A DNA stretch of 64,000 nt from Paenibacillus aceti (GTDB lineage Bacteria; Bacillota; Bacilli; Paenibacillales; Paenibacillaceae). Each line of letters starts with the position of its first letter. The stretch's first letter is position 1. The stretch is taken from NCBI RefSeq assembly GCF_003614185.1, contig NZ_KZ987724.1:2395360-2459359 (forward strand), written 5' to 3'. Positions 55,293 through 64,000 of the stretch are shown one piece after another. Position numbers and translations under genes: made by a program. Under the pieces are notes generated by a model that was not told the origin of the DNA, made no database searches, and saw only the letters and a program-made list of their open reading frames with translations.

Positions 55293-57110
55293 CTATTTAT
55301 CATCAATCTTGAGTACAGCCATAAATGCTTCCTGCGGTACTTCAACACTGCCGACCTGCTTCATCCGCTTCTTGCCTTCCTTCTGCTTCTCGAGCAGCTT
55401 CCGCTTCCGCGAGATGTCGCCGCCATAACATTTGGCAAGTACGTTCTTGCGCATCGCCTTGACGGTCTCGCGGGCGATAATCTTCGTTCCTACCGAAGCC
55501 TGGATCGGCACCTCGAACATCTGCCGCGGAATCAGTTCACGCAGCTTCTCGCAGATGACCCGTCCGCGATGGTAAGCCTTCTCGCGGTGAACGATGAAGG
55601 AGAGCGCATCAACCTGTTCGCCATTAAGCAGAATATCCATCTTGACCAGATTGGACTTACGGTAACCGGAAATTTCGTAGTCGAAGGAAGCATAGCCCTT
55701 CGTGCTTGATTTCAATTGATCGAAGAAATCATAGACGATTTCCGAGAGCGGAATCTGATACGTAATCGTTACGCGAGTTGTATCCAGATACTCCATGTTC
55801 ACGAATTCACCACGCTTGTTCTGGCAAAGCTCCATCACAGTTCCGACGAAATCATTCGGTACAATGATCCCTGCCTTCACATACGGCTCCTCTACATATT
55901 CAATCTTGCCAACCTCTGGATAATTAGACGGGTTGTCGATTGTAATCAGCTCGCCATTGGTCAGCATGACATGATAGATAACACTCGGTGCCGTCGTAAT
56001 TAACGGAATATTGAATTCACGTTCAATCCGTTCCTGGATAACGTCCATATGCAGGAGACCGAGGAATCCGCAACGGAAGCCAAATCCGAGAGCGCTCGAT
56101 GTCTCCGGTTCGAAGCTGAGCGAAGCATCGTTAAGCTGTAGCTTCTCCAGCGCCTCACGCAGATCATTATAGTCCGAGGATTCGATCGGATAGAGACCGC
56201 AGAATACCATCGGATTGATTTTGCGATAGCCCGGCAGCGGTTCTGTTGTAGGATTCTTCGCATCCGTCACCGTATCCCCTACTCGGGTATCCCCCACATG
56301 CTTGATGCCAGCCACGATAAAGCCTACATCGCCGACGTTCAGTTCGTCCACAATGGTCATGCGCGGTTTGAAGGCCCCTACCTCAATAACCTCGAATACT
56401 TTGTCGGTGGCCATCATTTTGATTTTGGAGCCTGCTTTGATATGACCATCTACCACCCGTACATAGACGATAACACCTTTATATGGATCATAATGAGAGT
56501 CAAAGATCAGAGCCTTGAGCGGCTGATCCGGGTCGCCTGTCGGCGCCGGTACCTTCTGCACTACTTGCTCCAGAATCTCTTTAATCCCGATGCCTGCTTT
56601 CGCAGAAGCGTGCACAGCTTCACTGGCATCGAGCCCGATCACTTCCTCAATCTCTTCCTTCACACGTTCCGGGTCCGCACTTGGCAAGTCAATCTTATTG
56701 ATGACCGGCAATATTTCCAGATCATTATCCAGAGCCAGATACACATTAGCCAGCGTCTGCGCCTCAATCCCTTGAGCAGCGTCCACTACGAGCAGAGCGC
56801 CTTCACAAGCCGCAAGGCTACGTGATACTTCGTACGTAAAATCCACATGCCCCGGGGTGTCAATCAGGTTGAGAAGATATTCCTCACCGTCATCCGCTTT
56901 GTAAACTAATCGAACGGCCTGCAGCTTAATCGTAATACCGCGTTCCCGTTCCAGATCCATTTTATCGAGCACCTGCTCCTGCATTTCGCGGGAGGTGAGC
57001 GCACCGGTATATTCCAGAATCCGGTCGGCTAATGTCGATTTCCCATGGTCTATATGTGCAATGATACTGAAATTACGAATTTTTTGTTGTCGAAGCTTAA
57101 TATCTGTCAT
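55293..57110 (-). CDS. lepA: Elongation factor 4 (LepA)
   Basis: Translational GTPase of 605 residues, usual length. G1 AHIDHGKST (near residue 19), [18 protein letters not shown], domains II/III/V as in EF-G and the LepA-specific C-terminal domain ([22 protein letters not shown]). ATG 57110 follows GGGGGTAAGG; the in-frame start 15 bases earlier has no spacing for a binding site. A near-consensus promoter is 42 bases upstream. Followed by its own terminator, then hemW. Confidence 0.97.
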   Translation of the reverse strand: MTDIKLRQQKIRNFSIIAHIDHGKSTLADRILEYTGALTSREMQEQVLDKMDLERERGITIKLQAVRLVYKADDGEEYLLNLIDTPGHVDFTYEVSRSLAACEGALLVVDAAQGIEAQTLANVYLALDNDLEILPVINKIDLPSADPERVKEEIEEVIGLDASEAVHASAKAGIGIKEILEQVVQKVPAPTGDPDQPLKALIFDSHYDPYKGVIVYVRVVDGHIKAGSKIKMMATDKVFEVIEVGAFKPRMTIVDELNVGDVGFIVAGIKHVGDTRVGDTVTDAKNPTTEPLPGYRKINPMVFCGLYPIESSDYNDLREALEKLQLNDASLSFEPETSSALGFGFRCGFLGLLHMDVIQERIEREFNIPLITTAPSVIYHVMLTNGELITIDNPSNYPEVGKIEYVEEPYVKAGIIVPNDFVGTVMELCQNKRGEFVNMEYLDTTRVTITYQIPLSEIVYDFFDQLKSSTKGYASFDYEISGYRKSNLVKMDILLNGEQVDALSFIVHREKAYHRGRVICEKLRELIPRQMFEVPIQASVGTKIIARETVKAMRKNVLAKCYGGDISRKRKLLEKQKEGKKRMKQVGSVEVPQEAFMAVLKIDDK

Positions 57111-57151
57111 CCTTACCCCCACCACAAAATCCTTTTGAGTATAATCAATTC

Positions 57152-57180
57152 ATTATATCAGTTGCAGAGACAGACAGCAA
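57152..57180 (-). promoter_or_regulatory. SigA promoter of lepA
   Basis: Minus-strand TTGCTG (57175-57180), 17-base spacer, TATAAT (57152-57157). Confidence 0.75.
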
Positions 57181-57432
57181 TTATACATTTAAGGAAGTCG
57201 GTATGCTGCCTGCTCCTCGTTTAAATTACCCCGTTCATATCTGAGCATATTCGTGCCCAAGTATATCCCGCTTATCTGGCCTCAGCAGGGCGATTTCTAT
57301 ATACCTGATTAGTTAACAGTGATTAAGCTATATTCGCACGCACATATATCGCACACCTAGCGCACCGCCCCACGTTCATACACTACTACTACAAATTACT
57401 CCAGAAAATGCCCAGGTTATTGCGGCACTATG
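57181..57432. other. Intergenic stretch without recognised feature
   Basis: Between the lepA promoter and the family A repeats I find no coding frame of credible length, hairpin with T-run or repeat. The sequence is mixed in composition. Confidence 0.6.
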
Positions 57433-57571
57433 CTGTAACGAACCTACGTATCGCTATTTGCACCAAAAGGAGCGATTTCAGAATCTAACGAAACTGGGCA
57501 TCGCTATTGCGGCAAAAAAGGGGTGAAATAGCGGGTTTTTACCGAAATAGCGATATGGTGTTTCGTTAGAT
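57433..57571. repeat. Family A repeat cluster, forward-forward-reverse
   Basis: Forward units at 57433-57460 and 57483-57509 (50 bases apart), reverse unit at 57544-57571. A fourth partial AAATAGCGG lies at about 57526. Spacer sequence CACCAAAAGGAGCGATTTCAG resembles that of the 11.8 kb cluster, supporting a 50-base unit. Confidence 0.87.
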
Positions 57572-57622
57572 CTGAGTTGAGGCTGAGGGGGTATGGGAGA
57601 GCATTGTACACAGACCGGACGG

Positions 57623-57811
57623 AACATAAGTGCTATATTGCAACTATTTTACTCATTCTTACCCTCTTTAGAGAAAATAACTGCTTTTATACAATTATTC
57701 AGATGGTTTTCTCCCCAAAGAGGCTTATATGAAGAAGATAGTTGCACATAAGCAGCTATTCCCCAGTACACAGCGCCATTTCACGGAAATAAGTGTATTT
57801 TTACAACTATG
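57623..57811. repeat. Family B repeat cluster, four units
   Basis: Quasi-palindromic units ATAAGTG-CTATATTG-CAACTAT and variants at about 57626, 57677, 57738 (reverse) and 57789. Offsets are 51, 61 and 51 bases, the same geometry as family A. The units lie directly after a family A cluster, as they also do at 12.2 kb. Confidence 0.78.
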
Positions 57812-57921
57812 CAGCCTACTATGACAACCAATCGCACATACAGAATTAATTTTTACAAAACAGCCCGGATCGCTCTTGAAATAAATATAGACTCGAACTA
57901 TATTGAATATATGATTTGTAT

Positions 57922-57945
57922 TTTGTTATTTTATTATATAACAAA
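57922..57945 (+). promoter_or_regulatory. Inverted repeat upstream of the epimerase gene, candidate LacI operator
   Basis: TTTGTTAT (57922-57929) and its complement ATAACAAA (57938-57945) with 8 bases between, 48 bases before the epimerase start, followed by TACTAAC. The same ATAACAAA and TACTAAC words overlap the -10 box of the LacI gene at 63.03 kb, so both are likely bound by that regulator. Confidence 0.55.
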
Positions 57946-57992
57946 TACTAACAAGACATTGATTACTCCGAGAGAAGGAGGTTCAAACGACG

Positions 57993-59183
57993 ATGGATTC
58001 TGGGCGCTGGAGAAATGAGTTACAGCAAGAGCTTCAGAGTAATATTCTGCAGTTCTGGATCGACAAGAGCATCGATTCTGCACACGGCGGCTTCTACGGG
58101 GCGATTAGTCAACCTCTACAGGTAATTCCTGAGGCGGATAAGGGACTTGTCCTCAATGCGCGGATCCTATGGTCCTTCGCAGCGGCATACCGTTCCTTGC
58201 AACAACCGCAATATCTCACAATGGCAGAGCGGGCTTATGAGTATCTGATTGCTCACTTTCTGGATCAGGAGTATGGCGGCTTCTACTGGATGCTCGACTA
58301 TAAAGGCAGGCCGATTCAGGACAAGAAGCAGGTATATGGGCAGGCCTTTGCTATTTACGGCTTGGCTGAATATTATCGGGCTACCCAGCGGCAGGAAGCA
58401 CTCGACCTAGCGATTGAAACCTATAATCTGCTGCAGAAGCACAGTTATGACAGCGTTCACAAGGGATATATCGAAGCGCTGACCCGCGACTGGAGAGAGA
58501 CGGACAATCTGAGTCTCAGCCGCAAGGATCTGAATGAGAAAAAATCGATGAACACCCACCTCCATGTCCTTGAAGCGTATACCACCCTGTACAAGGCATG
58601 GAAATCTCCTGGGCTATCTATAAGTCTGGCTGAGCTAATCCAAGTTATTTTGGAGCATATTATCGACTCTAGCGGCCCGCGCTTCCACTTATTCTTTGAT
58701 GAAGCCTGGAAGGTGAAGGGCGAGCATATCTCATATGGCCATGATATCGAGGGCAGCTGGCTGCTCGTCGAGGCCGCAGAAGCGCTCGAAGACAGCGAAC
58801 TCGTGGAGCAGGTCACACCTATTGCGGTGGCCATGGCCGATGCTGTGTTGACCGATGGCGTCGATAAAGACGGCGGTATCTGGAATGAGGCTGCACCGAG
58901 TGGACTGACCAATATGAATAAGGATTGGTGGCCGCAGGCAGAAGCGATGGTCGGTTTCTTCAATGCCTATCAATTAACAGGCGAACGAAGATTCGAGCAG
59001 GCTTCCAGGCATTCCTGGGATTTTATCCAGAGACACATCGTCGACCATACTTATGGCGAGTGGTATTGGGGAGTAGGCCCGGACGGAGCGCCGCTCCAGC
59101 GCGGGCCGAAGATCAGCCCGTGGAAATGCCCCTATCACAATAGTAGAGCTTGTATGGAAATGCTGAAACGCCTGCACGACTGA
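57993..59183 (+). CDS. Cellobiose/mannobiose 2-epimerase
   Basis: AGE-fold (alpha6/alpha6 barrel) epimerase of 396 residues that converts the reducing-end sugar of beta-1,4-disaccharides, e.g. mannobiose to mannosyl-glucose. Conserved histidines are H189 ([10 protein letters not shown]), H250 ([11 protein letters not shown]) and H382 ([11 protein letters not shown]); the last two match the catalytic pair known in Ruminococcus albus. Length and motifs fit cellobiose 2-epimerase rather than GlcNAc 2-epimerase. Preceded by GGAGG, and followed 75 bases later by a GH130 phosphorylase, which points to mannobiose as the main substrate. Confidence 0.9.
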   Translation: MDSGRWRNELQQELQSNILQFWIDKSIDSAHGGFYGAISQPLQVIPEADKGLVLNARILWSFAAAYRSLQQPQYLTMAERAYEYLIAHFLDQEYGGFYWMLDYKGRPIQDKKQVYGQAFAIYGLAEYYRATQRQEALDLAIETYNLLQKHSYDSVHKGYIEALTRDWRETDNLSLSRKDLNEKKSMNTHLHVLEAYTTLYKAWKSPGLSISLAELIQVILEHIIDSSGPRFHLFFDEAWKVKGEHISYGHDIEGSWLLVEAAEALEDSELVEQVTPIAVAMADAVLTDGVDKDGGIWNEAAPSGLTNMNKDWWPQAEAMVGFFNAYQLTGERRFEQASRHSWDFIQRHIVDHTYGEWYWGVGPDGAPLQRGPKISPWKCPYHNSRACMEMLKRLHD

Positions 59184-59257
59184 AATATTATGCACGGACT
59201 CAAAATCAATATCAACATCATCATCCAACATCTATAACTTACCTGGAGGAAATGAAA

Positions 59258-60433
59258 ATGAACCTGTTCGCAGAACGCAAGCAAACCCTCACCGAGCATT
59301 ATGAGCAGTTGATCAGTCGCTCGAATGAGAAGCTTCCCAACGGAAATGGAATCTATGACCGTTATAAATACCCGGTTTTGACCGCCGAGCATGCCCCACT
59401 GATATGGAGATATGATTTCAACCCGGCCACGAATCCTTACTTCGCGGAAAGACTTGGCATTAATGCTGTGCTTAATCCAGGTGCTATTTTACTTAATGGA
59501 AAATATTATCTGGTGGCACGTGTGGAAGGCTATGACCGCAAATCCTTCTTCGCTGTCGCTGAGAGCGAGAATGGTATCGACCATTTCCGCTTCTGGGACC
59601 ACCCGGTCGTTATGCCTGAGACGGAGGAGCCTGACACTAATGTCTATGATATGCGTCTTGTACAGCATGAGGATGGCTGGATATATGGCCTGTTCTGCAC
59701 CGAGAGGAAAGACCCTGACGCCCCTGCCGGAGACATCTCCAGCGCGGTCGCGCAATGCGGCATCGCCCGCACTAAGGATCTCGTCAGCTGGGAACGTCTC
59801 GCCGATCTGAAATCCAAATCTCCGCAGCAGCGAAATGTCGTACTTCATCCAGAATTCATCGATGGCAAATACGCCTTCTATACTCGCCCGCAGGATGGCT
59901 TCATCAGTACCGGTTCCGGCGGTGGCATCGGCTGGGGATTGTCTGCATCGATCGAGCAGGCCTGCATCGAAGAGGAATTAATAATAGATGAGCGTTGCTA
60001 TCATACCATTAAAGAAGTCAAAAACGGGCAGGGCCCAGCCCCGATCCGCACAGACAAAGGCTGGTTGCACATCGCTCACGGGGTACGCGGCACAGCAGCA
60101 GGGCTGAGATACGTGTTATACGTGTTTCTCTCCGATCTGCAGGAGCCCTACCGGATCACCCATCGTCCAGGCGGGCATTTTATCGCACCGCAGGGTGAAG
60201 AACGGGTCGGCGACGTGTCCAATGTTGTCTTCTGCAACGGAGTCATTGCCAAGGAGAATGGGGAAGTGTTCATCTATTACGCTTCCTCTGACACCCGCAT
60301 CCATGTTGCTACAACTACCATCGATCGTCTGCTCGACTATTGCATGAATACACCGGAAGATCCGCTCCGCTCTTACGCCTGTGTACAGCAGAGGATTCAA
60401 TTAATCGACCGTAATCTGGAATTTATCAAGTAA
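59258..60433 (+). CDS. GH130 4-O-beta-D-mannosyl-D-glucose phosphorylase
   Basis: Phosphorylase of 391 residues that cleaves beta-mannosyl-1,4-glucose with phosphate to mannose-1-phosphate and glucose. A five-bladed propeller pattern is visible and the putative general acid is D131 in NVYDMRLV, the same number as the residue identified in the Bacteroides fragilis enzyme. Other GH130_1 marks are [15 protein letters not shown] and [22 protein letters not shown] 59258 is chosen with GGAGG 9 bases ahead; an in-frame ATG at 59252 is too close. Partner of the upstream epimerase in beta-mannan use. Confidence 0.92.
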   Translation: MNLFAERKQTLTEHYEQLISRSNEKLPNGNGIYDRYKYPVLTAEHAPLIWRYDFNPATNPYFAERLGINAVLNPGAILLNGKYYLVARVEGYDRKSFFAVAESENGIDHFRFWDHPVVMPETEEPDTNVYDMRLVQHEDGWIYGLFCTERKDPDAPAGDISSAVAQCGIARTKDLVSWERLADLKSKSPQQRNVVLHPEFIDGKYAFYTRPQDGFISTGSGGGIGWGLSASIEQACIEEELIIDERCYHTIKEVKNGQGPAPIRTDKGWLHIAHGVRGTAAGLRYVLYVFLSDLQEPYRITHRPGGHFIAPQGEERVGDVSNVVFCNGVIAKENGEVFIYYASSDTRIHVATTTIDRLLDYCMNTPEDPLRSYACVQQRIQLIDRNLEFIK

Positions 60434-60461
60434 ATTCATATAATCCCTACCTAGTAAAAGA

Positions 60462-60510
60462 AACAAGTGCCTCCGGTAGCTCAACCTGGGGCACTTGTTC
60501 TTTTGTTTTT
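60462..60510 (+). terminator. Terminator after the GH130 gene
   Basis: AACAAGTGCC/GGCACTTGTT stem (60462-60471 with 60490-60499) followed by TCTTTTGTTTTT, 29 bases beyond the stop. It ends the epimerase-phosphorylase operon. Confidence 0.88.
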
Positions 60511-60711
60511 CACTACTAATTCATTCGAGCTGGTGATTAATTTTTCCAATTGAAGTATCATAGAAGCTGACTGACTATTTGTGCGGAAATGATTCCTGGC
60601 ATGTGTTTTCTGACATGATGAGTATGAGACTACAATCTATGCTGATTCTCAATGGAACCTTAACAGGCATCAGTCACTCTATTGAGCAATCGTCAACAGG
60701 AGTGATGAACA

Positions 60712-61917
60712 GTGGAAACTTGGAAGAAAAATTTATCAGTATTATGGATCGGATCTTTTATTGTATCATCAAGCTTCTCGATGGTTATCCCCTTCTTGCC
60801 ACTCTTTCTGATCGATCTGGGTGTGAGCAAAAACATCGAACTCTGGTCGGGCATGCTGTTCAGCAGCGCCTTCCTGGCCGGGGCCATCTCCTCTCCCTTC
60901 TGGGGAGCCGTAGGCGACAAATATGGACGCAAGCCGATGATCATTCGTGCCGGCTTCGTCTTATGCGTCATCTATCTTCTGACTGCATTCGTCACGAACG
61001 AGTACCAGCTGCTTGGACTGCGGATATTGCAAGGCCTGTTGTCCGGCTTCATTCCCGGTTCCATAGCCTTGGTTGGGACGAATACCCCGGAGCATAAGGT
61101 GGGCTACGCCCTCTCTATGATGTCTACAGCTACAGCAACCGGCAGTATTATGGGCCCGATGCTTGGCGGTATTCTCTCCAAACTATTCGATAACCGCATC
61201 GCCTTTGGCAGCGCCGGGGTGCTCTGCTTCGTGGCTACGATTCTGATTATATTCATGGTTAAAGAAGAGTCCTTCGTGCCGAGTAAAGATTCGGGCTCGG
61301 TTGTGAATACTTTCAAGCTGGCGGCGCATAACCGCCCTCTCGTTATTATTTTGATCTTGTCGCTATGCACGCAGTTCTCCGTCATGACGATCGAACCTGT
61401 GCTGTCCTTATATATCGTAGACCTTGGACATAATGCCAAGGATGCTTCGCTCGTATCCGGGATCGTCTTCTCTCTGGTCGGCGTGGCCAGTATCCTGTTC
61501 GCTCCGCGCTGGGGCAAATATGCGGATAAAGTCGGTTTTCATAAAATATTGCTGATCGGCTTATTCGCCGGCGGAATCGGCACCCTACTGCAAATACCGT
61601 TTCATAACATCTACTGGTTCTCGGCGATCCGCTTCCTGTATGGCTGCTTCTTCTGCGCCGTATTCCCTGCCCTGAACGGCCTTGTCGTACGCACGACCAA
61701 TCCGGATTTCCGCGGCCGGGCCTTCAGTCTGAACCAGACCGCCAACCAGCTCGGCGGCATGCTTGGCCCGCTCGTCGGCGGTGCCATCAGCGGCATCTGG
61801 AGCATTCATACGGTCTTCTGGGTTACCGGCATGCTATTGCTAGGCACCATGAGCCTTGGCTATTGGTCACAGCGCTTTGCCAAGCAGAAGCCTGCTGCAA
61901 ATACAATGGATGCCTAA
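60712..61917 (+). CDS. MFS transporter (DHA1-like)
   Basis: Twelve-segment major facilitator of 401 residues. The loop after segment 2 shows GDKYGRKPMIIRAG, and segment 5 contains a GPMLGG motif, both typical of the DHA1 drug/sugar-efflux subgroup. Start GTG 60712 with AGGAG 9 bases upstream. Convergent with the LacI gene and overlapping it by 4 bases. Could import mannan disaccharide or export another compound; position favours the former only weakly. Confidence 0.85.
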   Translation: METWKKNLSVLWIGSFIVSSSFSMVIPFLPLFLIDLGVSKNIELWSGMLFSSAFLAGAISSPFWGAVGDKYGRKPMIIRAGFVLCVIYLLTAFVTNEYQLLGLRILQGLLSGFIPGSIALVGTNTPEHKVGYALSMMSTATATGSIMGPMLGGILSKLFDNRIAFGSAGVLCFVATILIIFMVKEESFVPSKDSGSVVNTFKLAAHNRPLVIILILSLCTQFSVMTIEPVLSLYIVDLGHNAKDASLVSGIVFSLVGVASILFAPRWGKYADKVGFHKILLIGLFAGGIGTLLQIPFHNIYWFSAIRFLYGCFFCAVFPALNGLVVRTTNPDFRGRAFSLNQTANQLGGMLGPLVGGAISGIWSIHTVFWVTGMLLLGTMSLGYWSQRFAKQKPAANTMDA

Positions 61918-62981
61918 TTAACGGAAGATGATGGAGCCTTGGTCGAGTCGCGGAGGACCAGCTCGGTGGACATTAATATTTTCTCGATGGTCATATCCGG
62001 GTTCTCGATCCGCTCCATCAGCTTCTTCACAGCCCGGCGGCCGATCGCCTCTTTGGGCACATTTACAGTCGTCAGCGAGATCGCACCTCTCGTCGCATCG
62101 TCGATATTATCGAATCCCGAGACCGAGACCTGCTCTGGAACAGAGACGTCAATCTCTTGCAGTATGGCGATCACCTGCAGTGCAATCAAATCATTCGCAC
62201 AGACCAAAGCTGAAGGGAGCTTGTCCTCTCTCTGCTTAGATCTGAACAATTCAGTCAACTCTTCAGCGTATTCGCCGGACTCGACTCCTTTGAGACAGAG
62301 CATAGGGTCATCCATCTGCTGAGGCTCTAGTCCGCTTCGTTCCATTGCATCCCGAAATCCAAACCAGCGATCACGGAAGCTGCGCGAGAAGGATAAGTCG
62401 CCGATGAAGCTGAGCTTCCTGTGCCCAAGGCCAATCAAATGGGTGCACAGCCGGGCGATACTATCCATATTGTTCGCGAACACGGTATCGGTCGGAATCA
62501 AGGCGTCCTCATGATCCACCAATACGGTGGCAATCCCAAGACGATGAACCTCTAGCAGCAAGGAGGAATCGATCTGCCCAACCCCGATCATCCCCAGGAT
62601 CCCCCCAGGATTCAGAATATGAAGGATATTGTCCACCCGGGACTCCGATATAATCACCATTCCCAGCCCGCGCCGTTCTAACTCCCCGGAGATTCCCTCC
62701 AGAATTCTTCCCCAATAGAGAGACTCTCTCGTCTGAAATCGTATATTAGGCATTAGCACAATCACCGATTGCCTGCTACTTGTCTCGGAATATGAATGTG
62801 GATCTGCCTGATTTTTGATGTAAGCATTCTTTTGGGCAAAATAACCCAGCTGTGAAGCCGCCTCAATCACCCGATTCTTAGTGGCCTCATTCACCCCGCC
62901 TTTGCCGGATAGCGCCTTGGATACAACGAATTTGGATACTCCCAAATGATCAGCGATCTGCTGCATCGTAATCTTCTTCAA
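61914..62981 (-). CDS. LacI family regulator of the mannan cassette
   Basis: Regulator of 355 residues: LacI helix-turn-helix (ITMQQIADHLGVSKFVVSKALSG, residues 4-26) and effector domain (VLMPNIRFQTRESLYWGRIL, VCANDLIALQVIAIL, SVSGFDNID). Starts with TTG 62981. Convergent with the MFS gene (4-base overlap). Its promoter shares ATAACAAA and TACTAAC with the epimerase promoter, so autoregulation plus control of the epimerase operon is likely. The effector is probably a mannose- or glucose-containing disaccharide. Confidence 0.88.
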   Translation of the reverse strand: MKKITMQQIADHLGVSKFVVSKALSGKGGVNEATKNRVIEAASQLGYFAQKNAYIKNQADPHSYSETSSRQSVIVLMPNIRFQTRESLYWGRILEGISGELERRGLGMVIISESRVDNILHILNPGGILGMIGVGQIDSSLLLEVHRLGIATVLVDHEDALIPTDTVFANNMDSIARLCTHLIGLGHRKLSFIGDLSFSRSFRDRWFGFRDAMERSGLEPQQMDDPMLCLKGVESGEYAEELTELFRSKQREDKLPSALVCANDLIALQVIAILQEIDVSVPEQVSVSGFDNIDDATRGAISLTTVNVPKEAIGRRAVKKLMERIENPDMTIEKILMSTELVLRDSTKAPSSSVN

Positions 62982-62999
62982 CTTTATAATACCCCCGGA

Positions 63000-63045
63000 A
63001 CAAACAATAACAGTTTGTGTTTTTAGTTAGTATTATTATAACAAA
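63000..63045 (-). promoter_or_regulatory. Promoter/operator region of the mannan-cassette LacI gene
   Basis: Minus-strand TATAAT (63035-63040) overlaps TTTGTTAT (63038-63045). ACAAAC-7-GTTTGT (63000-63018) is a second small inverted repeat downstream. The TTTGTTAT word equals the arm of the inverted repeat at 57.92 kb. Confidence 0.5.
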
Positions 63046-63069
63046 GCTGTCTGCGGGGATAAACAGCTG

Positions 63070-63543
63070 TTATTCCTTGTCAGTGCCGAACCAGGAGGCG
63101 AACCAGCGGATTCCCCGTTTGGACATTTGCTGCAGCAGATTAGCTGTTTTATCGGCGATCTGGTCCACTGCCGGGGCTTCTGCCGGAGGCATGAGCAGCT
63201 GGCCTGGAGTCGGCATAGCTCCCGTTCCCGGAAGCTGCTGCTGATGCTGAGGAGAGCCTGCTTGAGACTGGGGATCGATATAATAGCCATTACCGGGGTA
63301 GCCAGGGGCAATTCCTTGATAGCCGGGACTCCCGTTCCCGTTCGTCCAGGCCGGCTGATTTCCCGTAGAGCCATACTCATATCCATTCGACCATACTCCA
63401 CCATGTCCGGTATTCACCTGGGCATAGCTCGGATTATAGGCTCCGGATGGGCTTGTTCCTGGCTCGCCCATTTGCATCCCCAGAGTCACTCCAGCCGCAA
63501 GCAGAACCATGTAAAATACCGCTCTCCTCATTTTTCTGCTCAT
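63070..63543 (-). CDS. YqxA-position small membrane-anchored protein
   Basis: Protein of 157 residues with an N-terminal membrane anchor (about 8-26, AVFYMVLLAAGVTLGMQMG), a Gly/Pro/Tyr/Asn-rich low-complexity middle (30-110), and a C-terminal amphipathic tail (DQIADKTANLLQQM...). The N-terminal ending GMQ is like YqxA (DUF3679), which lies between spoIIP and lepA in B. subtilis; here it directly follows spoIIP by 4 bases. The middle is much expanded relative to YqxA. Family membership is likely, function unknown. Confidence 0.7.
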   Translation of the reverse strand: MSRKMRRAVFYMVLLAAGVTLGMQMGEPGTSPSGAYNPSYAQVNTGHGGVWSNGYEYGSTGNQPAWTNGNGSPGYQGIAPGYPGNGYYIDPQSQAGSPQHQQQLPGTGAMPTPGQLLMPPAEAPAVDQIADKTANLLQQMSKRGIRWFASWFGTDKE

Positions 63544-63547
63544 TCGG

Positions 63548-64000
63548 TTAACGCTCCTTTCCGGCTTTCGCCAGCGTATCCACCTTCTCCGTCGCCTGGC
63601 TCTCCCAATAAATATCAGCGATAATATCCGCCAGCACTTTGGCCGTATTATTCAGTTCTTCCTCTGAACTATCTACACCGCCAATTTCAATAAGTATACT
63701 GTTAGGCGACAGGGACTGATTATATTCTCCATTGCCTTGCGCTGAAGTTTTCCCCCATACGCCACGGGATATGCCCGGATAGCTCTTCTTCATCCGCTCA
63801 TGAATCGAGTTGGCAAACTCCTCATTCTGTCGCCAATTCTCATTCTTATGCCCGATAATGAAGTACACCTGCGCATAATTGACGCCATCTATCGTCGCTG
63901 TCGTATTCTTATGGCGCGCGGAATCGCGATGAATATCGAAATAGTATTGCAGCTTGCCATTCTCCGACATCGCCTGTTTAACTGTCTCTCTTGAATATTT
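63548..64000 (-). CDS. spoIIP: Stage II sporulation protein P, C-terminal part, 5' end beyond window
   Basis: The last 150 codons of SpoIIP, the amidase/endopeptidase that with SpoIID and SpoIIM degrades septal peptidoglycan during engulfment. Visible parts: YFDIHRDSARHKNT with the zinc/active residues, IIGHKNENW, and GNGEYNQSLSPNSILIEIGGVDSS near the end. The frame is open to base 64000, so the N-terminal half is outside. Upstream of the YqxA-like gene, as in B. subtilis gpr-spoIIP-yqxA-lepA. Confidence 0.95.
   Translation of the reverse strand, partial: KYSRETVKQAMSENGKLQYYFDIHRDSARHKNTTATIDGVNYAQVYFIIGHKNENWRQNEEFANSIHERMKKSYPGISRGVWGKTSAQGNGEYNQSLSPNSILIEIGGVDSSEEELNNTAKVLADIIADIYWESQATEKVDTLAKAGKER

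Noticed and set aside
57809-58018. Open frame of 69 codons before the epimerase gene
   Set aside because: It runs through a repeat unit and the AT-rich promoter region and overlaps the epimerase start; no binding site or family resemblance.

Overview
The window reads as chromosome of a spore-forming, low-to-mid GC Firmicute, most likely Paenibacillus or a close relative. The reasons are the partial spoIIP at the right edge, a Bacillus-like backbone (spoIIP-yqxA-lepA-hemW-hrcA-grpE-dnaK-dnaJ-prmA-rsmE-mtaB, and rpsU-yqeY-yqfC-yqfD-phoH-pgpH), the Bacillus-type addB-addA-sbcD-sbcC order, GGAGG ribosome binding sites and several GTG/TTG starts. I see no rRNA, tRNA, CRISPR array, transposase or phage gene.

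Layout, left to right. 0-6.2 kb: pgpH (cut by the window edge), phoH, yqfD, yqfC, yqeY, rpsU (57 codons) and a HIT protein, all on the minus strand. 6.4-11.7 kb: a response regulator, a kinase and a three-gene ABC exporter resembling the B. subtilis LnrJK-LnrLMN lipopeptide/polyene resistance system. 12.3-24.7 kb: the recombination genes sbcC, sbcD, addA and addB. 25-29.9 kb: bdhA (2,3-butanediol dehydrogenase) with a divergent LacI regulator, then a MocR regulator divergent from a frameshifted EamA exporter. 30-39.2 kb: a complete glycyl-radical arylacetate decarboxylase locus (activase, MFS carrier, Fe-S small subunit, large subunit) with its own three-gene sensory module (hybrid-free kinase, receiver protein without DNA-binding domain, PocR-LuxR protein). 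39.4-46.5 kb: rRNA methyltransferase, Na/Pi symporter, NUDIX, mtaB, rsmE, M50 protease, prmA. 46.5-48.2 kb: four small poorly known genes. 48.3-57.1 kb: the HrcA/CIRCE heat-shock operon, a GNAT protein, hemW and lepA. 58-63 kb: a beta-mannan disaccharide cassette (2-epimerase, GH130 phosphorylase, MFS, LacI) sitting between lepA and the yqxA-spoIIP pair.

The most notable metabolic content is the 4-hydroxyphenylacetate decarboxylase locus. All six large-subunit catalytic positions and all eight small-subunit cluster ligands that I remember from the clostridial enzyme can be matched, so anaerobic p-cresol formation is the best prediction. Its control by a PocR-LuxR activator plus a Cache-type kinase looks unusual. 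The upstream region of hpdB carries a one-turn direct repeat that could be the activator site.

The most notable non-coding content is two families of intergenic repeats with the same geometry. Family A (TCTAACGAAAC...ATCGCTATTT) occurs about 14 times, often as forward-forward-reverse-reverse sets spaced about 50, 60 and 50 bases. Family B (ATAAGTG...CAACTAT) shows about 51/61/51 spacing and lies next to family A at two separate loci. Neither matches an element I can name.
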